Shown: positions 58,420-64,000 of the stretch, in pieces | Numbering within the stretch: the first letter of the stretch is position 1 | Layout of the letters: each line of letters opens with the position of its first letter | NCBI GenBank assembly: GCA_022496805.1 | Contig: CM040085.1 | Coordinates: 31,277,811-31,341,810 of the forward strand | From: Pohlia nutans | Lineage: Eukaryota > Streptophyta > Bryopsida > Bryales > Mniaceae | Length of the DNA: 64,000 bases | Direction of reading: 5' to 3' | Made by a program: the position numbers and the translations under genes | The notes under the pieces: model-generated | Told to the model about the DNA's origin: nothing | The model's input: only the letters and a program-made list of their open reading frames with translations | Databases searched by the model: none

Positions 58420-60400
58420 AAGTCAAGTGGTGACTCTCTCGCTTGGGGCATTAATAACAGCGTGAATTGCGAGTAGTGCATGTGATGTTGGTTTGAGTAC
58501 TGGTTTGAGTACTGGTTCGAGCGATAATGAGCGTGACGGCCCAGTGACGAGTAGTGGCGTGTACTCGTGTCAGTAGTGGGGTGGTGATGAGTAATGTGCA
58601 AGTAATGGGGCAGTGGTGCGAGTAGTGATGCGAGTAGTGGTGCGAGTAATGGGTCAATGGTGCGACTGGTGGTGCGAGTAGTGGGCCGAGCAATAGTGAG
58701 AGTTTCAAGCCAGTGACGAGTACTGGGCAAGTATTGGTGCGAATAGTGTTGCAAATACTGGTGGTTCGAGTACTGGTTCGAGTAATGACGAGAGTGACGG
58801 CCCACTGTAAGATTACGTGGTCTAGGCTACTCATTTGTTCGCGTCCTTGAGCAGGATCTGTGGGTGGTGCGATTTGCGTAGCACAAGGGCCAGTTAGGCA
58901 TCAGGGGTCGGGTCCGACACTTAGTTTCGTCCCTCATTAGAATGTGTGTGATGCAAGAAATCGGAGTAATTGGCAGTGGTGCTTGGTGCGAGTAAAGGAC
59001 TGTGGTGCTTGGTACGAGCATTGGGCATTGTAATGGTGCGAGTAATGGGCAGTGACGAGTAGTCGTGCAAGCAATGGTGACGCGTAGTGAGGCAAGTAAT
59101 GGGCAGTGTGGTGGTGCAATTAATGTGCAGTGTTGAGTACTGGTGACGCGTAGTGGGCGAGTAGCGGGCCAGTAGTGGTGTGAGTCGTCGGCCAGTAGTG
59201 GTGCGAGTAGTGGTTCTTGTATTGGTGAGACGCTAAAGCCAGTGACACGTATTGGGCGAGTAATGGGCAGTGGTGCGAGTAGTGGTTCAAGTGATGATCA
59301 TAATGACAAGCCACTAGGCGAGTAATGGGCAGTTGATCGAGTGGTGGTTCGAGTAACGGCTGAGTATTGGGGAAGTGGGGTGAGTAGTGGTGTATAATGG
59401 TGACGAGTAGTGGTGCGTCCTTTGAGTTCACGGCAGTGGCCAGTACTGGTGCGAGTAATGTGGTAGTGACGAGTAGTGGCCGAGTAATGGGGAAGTGACG
59501 AGTACTGGGCGAGTAATGGGCACTCGTGCGACTGGTGGTACAAGTAGTGGTTCGAGTACTAGGGCAGTGTAATGCCCAGTGACGAGTAATGGGCGGCATT
59601 TAGGGTGCGAGTACTGGTGCGAGTAATGGGCAGTTCTCCGCAGTGACAAGCAGTGGACGAGTAATGGGAAGTGGTGCGTGGTGCGAGTAAAGGTAGGCTG
59701 TGGTGCGTGGTGCGAGTAATGGCCAGTGACTAGTGTTGGTGCGAGTAATGGGGCAACGACGAGTTGTGGTGCGAGTAATGGGGTAGTGACTAGCACTGGG
59801 CGATTAATGGGCAGTGTTGCGAGTAGTGGGGGAGTAGCGGTGCGTGGTGCGTGGTGCGAGTAATGGACATTATAGTGATTTGTCTCGGCTTGGTGGCGAG
59901 TAGTAGGCGATTGCTGATGAGTAATGGGCAATGGGAGTAATGGGTGCAGTGACAAGTATCGGTGACGAGTAATAGGCAGTACTGCGTGGTTTTAGAGTAA
60001 TGGGCGCAGTGACGCCAGTAATGGGGTAGTAGTGAGTGGCGCATGTAATTGGGCAGTGTAGTGACCAATGCGAGTAATGGTTACACGTAGTGCTGACGAA
60101 TAATAGGGCACTGCTACGTGATCTGAGTAATGGGTGCAGTGACGCCAGTGACGACTAGTGGTACGAGTACGAGCTGTGGTGCGAAACGCGTTGTGAGGCG
60201 TGGGTAAGGAAACCCCTGTGTTTGCATTAGGGTCTGGATGTTTCATGGTATTCACATTACTGCCACGAGGTTCACGGTGAATGACACCACTGAGTTCTCG
60301 AGGGTTGATGCCATTGCTAAGTGATGCGAGTAAGGGCAGTCTCGGCGATGCATTATCATGAGTAATGCATGGATGCGGTGGTAACAAATGATTGTCATTG
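58420..60400. repeat. Tandem array III of element 3
   Basis: Intron between 58381 and 60406. Mostly GCGAGTAATGGGCAGTGACG words, with one clear box (about 58909). Confidence 0.9.
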
Positions 60401-62372
60401 TGTAGGTACATGAAGCAAGTGCTCCTCAAAGAAGGGGCAATTCCGAAGTTACCAGCTTGTGTACAGGGATGGTGTGATTCTTCCTCACCGACCTACATCT
60501 TCTCAAAGACGCAAAAGAGGAACTTCAGCAGAGACCACCTCATGGAATGCTGCTGGTACATCGAATGCCCCAAGAGTTTTGTACCTGATTCGGAGGCTGA
60601 GTTCAAGAAGTCGTTGACAGCTACAGTCGAGCTCTCTGATGAGGACGAAGATGAGGATGAGGATGCTGATGCTGATGAGACTGCAGCTGAGGATGCACAA
60701 AAGTCGAAGAAGAAGGCGCCAACGAAGGAGAAGGCTACATCGAAGAAGAAGGCGTCAATGAAGGCTGACAGCAGTGTCACAGAGGTTGCATCGAAGAAAG
60801 TCACTACCAAGGGTAAGGCTGCATCCACTGTTGCTTCCATGACTGCAAGCAAGTCTGCTCCAGGAGGAGACACGGTGATGACTGATGCCCACAGTGTGCC
60901 CCTTCCACTCACTGAGAGCCGGGTGAAGCAACCGACTCCTCCTACTTTATCATAGCCTGCACCCACTGAGTCTAGTCCGCAAGCCCTTGTCATCAACGCC
61001 TCCATTCTTGAGCAGCAACGACATTTTCGTGAGGTTCAAAAGTTTGCTCTATCGTGCTCTCCTTCTCGTTCTTGTAACTTTCGTGGAGTGCCTTCTATGC
61101 GTGGAGCTGCAGACTTGGTGATTGCAGACTTACCAGAGGGTCTACCGGTACCAAATGTATCGGTGCCATCATCTGTGGTGCCCACTTGGAATGTGAAGTC
61201 TGAGGACTACTTGCAGGAGTTGTTCGAGTTTGCCGATGAGATTCTACATGATAGTGGCGCACTGCTGCTTTTCTTTCCATTTGACAATGGCGACTTTCTT
61301 GAGGACATTGAGACGTTTTTTGACTCTTTTGGATTTGCGATCTACAAGGAGTGGATGGGGGTTAACTATTTGCCCATGAGTTCAGCAAGGGTTCCCAATA
61401 CCACAACCAACAGATTTAATATGCTTCTCCTCAAGCGGGTGTCTCGGCCCGAGGACTCTGTGTCTTGGAGTTCAACCTTTTCCATTCGTGATGTGCCAGA
61501 GTTGGTTGCCCATGGTGTAGACGTTGGCCTCAACAACACATTGATTAATCACTGCACCAACCCTCTGATGGATGGTGCTCGTCCATGGCGAGGCCCAAGG
61601 GAGAAGGATAAATACTTTTTTTCTTGCCTTGTTATGGCTTTGACCACGGTTGGGGACATTGTCATTGATGTAGCAGTTGGCACTAGTATGAAATATTCTT
61701 CTTTGCTTTCCTTGCAAACTATTTGCCTTTGCTTTTTTTGATGCTAATGTGTACTTATCCGTTTATGGCGTGGGTCTTTTTAGGGAATTCCATCACTGCT
61801 TGCAAGAATACTGGTAGGCACGTTCTGGGCATGGAGAGTGACAAGAAGCTGTTTGAGGCTGTTCTAAAGCCCATGATATCTCTTGCAAAGGCTCCATCAA
61901 TTCCTCCTGCTCCTACACTATCTGCAAAGAAGCCAAAGAAGGCTGCTACAGTGAAGCGCCGTCGTGTGGAGGACCCTGAGTAAGTAAGTGCCACTTACTC
62001 TTTCTATTCATATGTAGCTTCTATTGTATTTTGATCTTTATGATATCACTTGTGTCTAAACTTTTCCTTGTGTTACTGCATTCTAGACTCTTTCCAAGCC
62101 CGGCTAAGAGTTGGAGACTTCCTTCATATGCGGAAGATGTTGCACAGTTGCAAGCATTGCAAGTATCTCCACCTCTTCTGTTAGATCCTCCCCCGAAGTA
62201 TGACTCTCGTGTTTTAAAATATATAGATGTTGCTGCAGAGGTTGATTTTGATCTAAGTGTGTCTCAAACTCAACCTAGTGCTAGTGAATTTGAGGAAGGC
62301 TCAATGTCGCAATGCACCAGCATGGTTAATAATGGTTTGATTTATGTGGATGATGAGGCGATTAGTGAGTAG

Positions 62373-63008
62373 ACCTCAATGATATTGTATTTCCCTACGA
62401 GTATATTATATCTATATTTTGCATAGCCATTGTAATGGCTAGTTTTATGTTTATCATTTGTACTTTATACTCTTGGTTATATTCTTTGAGCTCATTGTTT
62501 TAGCTTACTAGCTTACTTATATGGTGTTTGGTGTTGTTTGGGCAGTGAGTGTATTAGCAATTAGTGTAATAGTGTATCGTATGTATGTTTGGTGTAATCT
62601 CCTAATTTGTGTATACTCTTTAGTGGAGTAATATTGTTTCAATTATGAGATTGTATAAGATTGTATAAAAAAATTGAACAAATTATCAAGTAGTAATCTC
62701 ATATGAGAGAACGAACCTAAACATCCATCACTAGTACATTAACATCATCACTTCATTCCCTCTTATACTAAATATTGTGAATTCATTCAATCCTAATTCA
62801 CTCCTAAACATTCACTCCTAGACGTCAATTCATTCACTCCTAATTCAACCCTGGCTAGACAAAATATCGTATGTAACAAACTTACATGAGTGATCGAAGT
62901 CCGTGTATGAATGTCCCAAAATTCTATATCTCACTGCTAAATTCTCCTAAATTCCACGGTTATACACGCCAATTCTCCCAAAAAATATTAATAAAAAAAT
63001 GAAAAAAT
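62373..63008. other. Element 3 right non-coding flank
   Basis: AT-rich, no gene. A weaker copy of the subterminal motif (TCCACGGTTATA) occurs near 62953. Confidence 0.55.
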
Positions 63009-63021
63009 CCACGGTTATAGG
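63009..63021. promoter_or_regulatory. Conserved subterminal motif, element 3 right
   Basis: CCACGGTTATAGG, the inverse complement of CCTATAACCGTGG, 100 bp inside the terminus. Confidence 0.65.
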
Positions 63022-63059
63022 AACCCTAACCCTGAAAATGACTGCGAAAATGTTTAAAG

Positions 63060-63121
63060 TCTGCTCTCCAATTTCTGCTCTCTGCTCTCTGCTCTCTGCT
63101 CACATACGACCTTTCCCCCTA
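63060..63121. repeat. Right terminal inverted repeat, element 3
   Basis: CTGCTCTCTGCTCTCTGCTC then CACATACGACC. The inverse complement gives GTATGTGAGCAGAGAGCAG, matching the left end. Confidence 0.85.
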
Positions 63122-63131
63122 TTTTGAACTA
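63122..63131. repeat. Target-site duplication (TTTTGAACTA), element 3 right
   Basis: Exact copy of 45646-45655. Confidence 0.85.
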
Positions 63132-64000
63132 CGATATTAGAAATTTTTGGTGAAAGAGTTCAACATGAAATGAGGTTTAAAAATTTCACAAATCATCCCC
63201 TTTCTAATCCATTCACACATGCATGAAGCTATCTTTGCATAAAATCTACAATAAAAAATGCACACTGCAAATAGTACATGAAAAATGAGAAAACATGGAT
63301 AAAATTTGTTCATCGTTCAAAAAATGGACGCTTGTGCAATTAAGGGTTAAAATGTTTAGAAAATTATGTTTTAGAGCAACTCAATTAAGTAGTTGGACAC
63401 AATATGAATTGCTTTTATAAATTGAGAAATTGGAATCATGAAGTAAAATTTGGATATGTTGTTGTACAAAAGGGATTCTACGCTTGTGTTTAATTTCACT
63501 TAGATTGGACTATATTTAGACCTATTATTATTTGAATGAAATTTCTATGTAAAAATAAACTTTTTGTGTAAAGTCAAAATGCCTCATTTTTTTTGATAGG
63601 AAGAATGTACATCTTGACTAGAATCACATGTTTCATGAATTTTGGATTTTTATTGGCTAAAATCTTACTGATTGAAATTTGACCTCAAAATTTTGATTTT
63701 GACTTTTGTTTTTTGCACTCTTAAAATTGAAATTTTTTTTGGACAGCTATCCCTAAGTTTATGATATTTATTTTCAACATCAAGTGTGACTAATGTCACT
63801 TTAATTAAAAATTAAATCTGAAACATAAAATTAAAAACTCTTTTGTAATTCGATTACGAATAAGATATTGACAATTTGTGGATGAAGTGTAGTGACTTTT
63901 AGAGTTGTTTTGGTTGCTTAATTTGATGAGTTGATTTTTTCTAGAGCACTTTTACACTAAAATCTTAAATTTTTTGAGTGAACCTCCATCATGAAATGAG
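63132..64000. other. Right flank, repeat-derived, no gene
   Basis: AT-rich. AATTAAGGGTTAA near 63341-63353 may be the right end of a piggyBac-like MITE. From about 63815 to the window end the sequence resembles 45485-45655 followed by 63132-63175, giving an uninterrupted copy of the repeat into which element 3 inserted. Confidence 0.55.

Larger units (their letters stand above)
50638..62372 (+). pseudogene. ParB-like / N4-N6 DNA-methyltransferase-like fusion gene (element 3, decayed)
   Basis: Exons: 50638-50943, 53695-54734, 54840-55029, 55127-55321, 57933-58381, 60406-61685, 61784-61979, 62087-62372. Exon 1 has KRGKLLFSSAKQLKRSRMR, matching element 2 exon 1. Exon 2 has a Gly/Ser/Glu-rich stretch, then the ParB-like domain ending MFYVYDGNHRLLAW. 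The methyltransferase-like part has LVIADLPEGLPVP (motif IV, DLPE), PWRGPREK, then VIDVAVGT at motif I followed by ITACKNTGRHV and MESDKKLF. In-frame stops: TGA 54889-54891, TGA 58071-58073, TAG 60953-60955. Coding sense continues after each. Introns separating exons 6/7 and 8/9/10 in element 2 are absent here. The long introns are filled with tandem arrays. Choice of ATG 50638 is by frame only. Confidence 0.8.
45656..63121. mobile_element. Element 3: giant MULE-class transposon with ParB-methyltransferase gene (17,466 bp)
   Basis: Same content as element 2 in reverse order: MULE transposase on the minus strand at the left, ParB-methyltransferase gene on the plus strand, divergent promoter between, and arrays carrying TCGGGTCCGACACTTGG boxes. 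The terminal repeats share ATGTGAGCAG and GAGCAGA words. Both genes carry in-frame stops, so this copy is older or more decayed than element 2. The repeats have diverged from element 2 in sequence but keep the same box. Confidence 0.9.

Noticed and set aside
52085..60000. Open frames of up to 322 codons, Thr/His/Tyr-rich on the minus strand and Gly/Val/Ser-rich on the plus strand
   Set aside because: They come from the GCGAGTAGTGG arrays in introns of the ParB-methyltransferase gene; length follows from the repeat unit, not from coding.

Overview
This is eukaryotic nuclear DNA, most likely from a plant or a close green relative. The reasons are intron-bearing genes with GT/AG junctions, plant-type Ty1/copia elements, an interstitial stretch rich in CCCTAAA (plant telomere-like), and a copia primer-binding site that complements plant initiator tRNA-Met. 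The species cannot be named; a charophyte, bryophyte or lycophyte would all fit. No ordinary host gene is recognisable. Almost every gene belongs to a transposable element, living or dead.

The core of the window is two complete giant DNA transposons of about 17.5 kb in opposite orientations, element 2 (23870-41382) and element 3 (45656-63121), plus the left end of a third, element 1 (from 6893). Each complete element has inverted ends made of repeated GAGC words, a conserved subterminal CCTATNACCGTGG motif and a 9-10 bp target duplication. Each carries two divergent genes. One is a Mutator-like (MULE) transposase with a zinc-binding N-terminal region and a C-terminal SWIM finger. The other is a roughly 12-exon gene joining a ParB/Srx-like domain to a permuted N4/N6 DNA-methyltransferase-like domain. 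That pairing is familiar in bacteria and phages and unexpected in a spliced eukaryotic transposon gene. Both elements also hold kilobases of non-coding arrays containing many copies of one shared box, TCGGGKCCGACRCTTG. I read this as a mobile element carrying its own DNA-binding or DNA-modifying factor with co-amplified target sites.

Layout: 1-5169, AT-rich DNA with three small MITEs; 5170-6883, a decayed unknown gene cut by element 1; 6893-about 9530, the 3' half of a ParB-methyltransferase gene in element 1; about 9.5-23.86 kb, a dead piggyBac-like transposase split by a copia retrotransposon that is itself split by a younger copia of the same family; 23.87-41.38 kb, element 2, whose ParB-methyltransferase gene looks intact but whose transposase is broken by a CACTA-like insertion and a stop codon; 41.39-45.65 kb, AT-rich DNA with one GC-rich MITE; 45.66-63.12 kb, element 3, with stop codons in both genes; 63.12-64 kb, repeat-derived flank.

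The nesting can be read directly from target duplications: TCGAT (outer copia), GCCAT (inner copia), TCC (CACTA), GCCATGTTC (element 2), TTTTGAACTA (element 3). Exon boundaries were set by eye from splice signals and cross-comparison of the paralogous copies. All similarity statements are from reading, not from alignment software.
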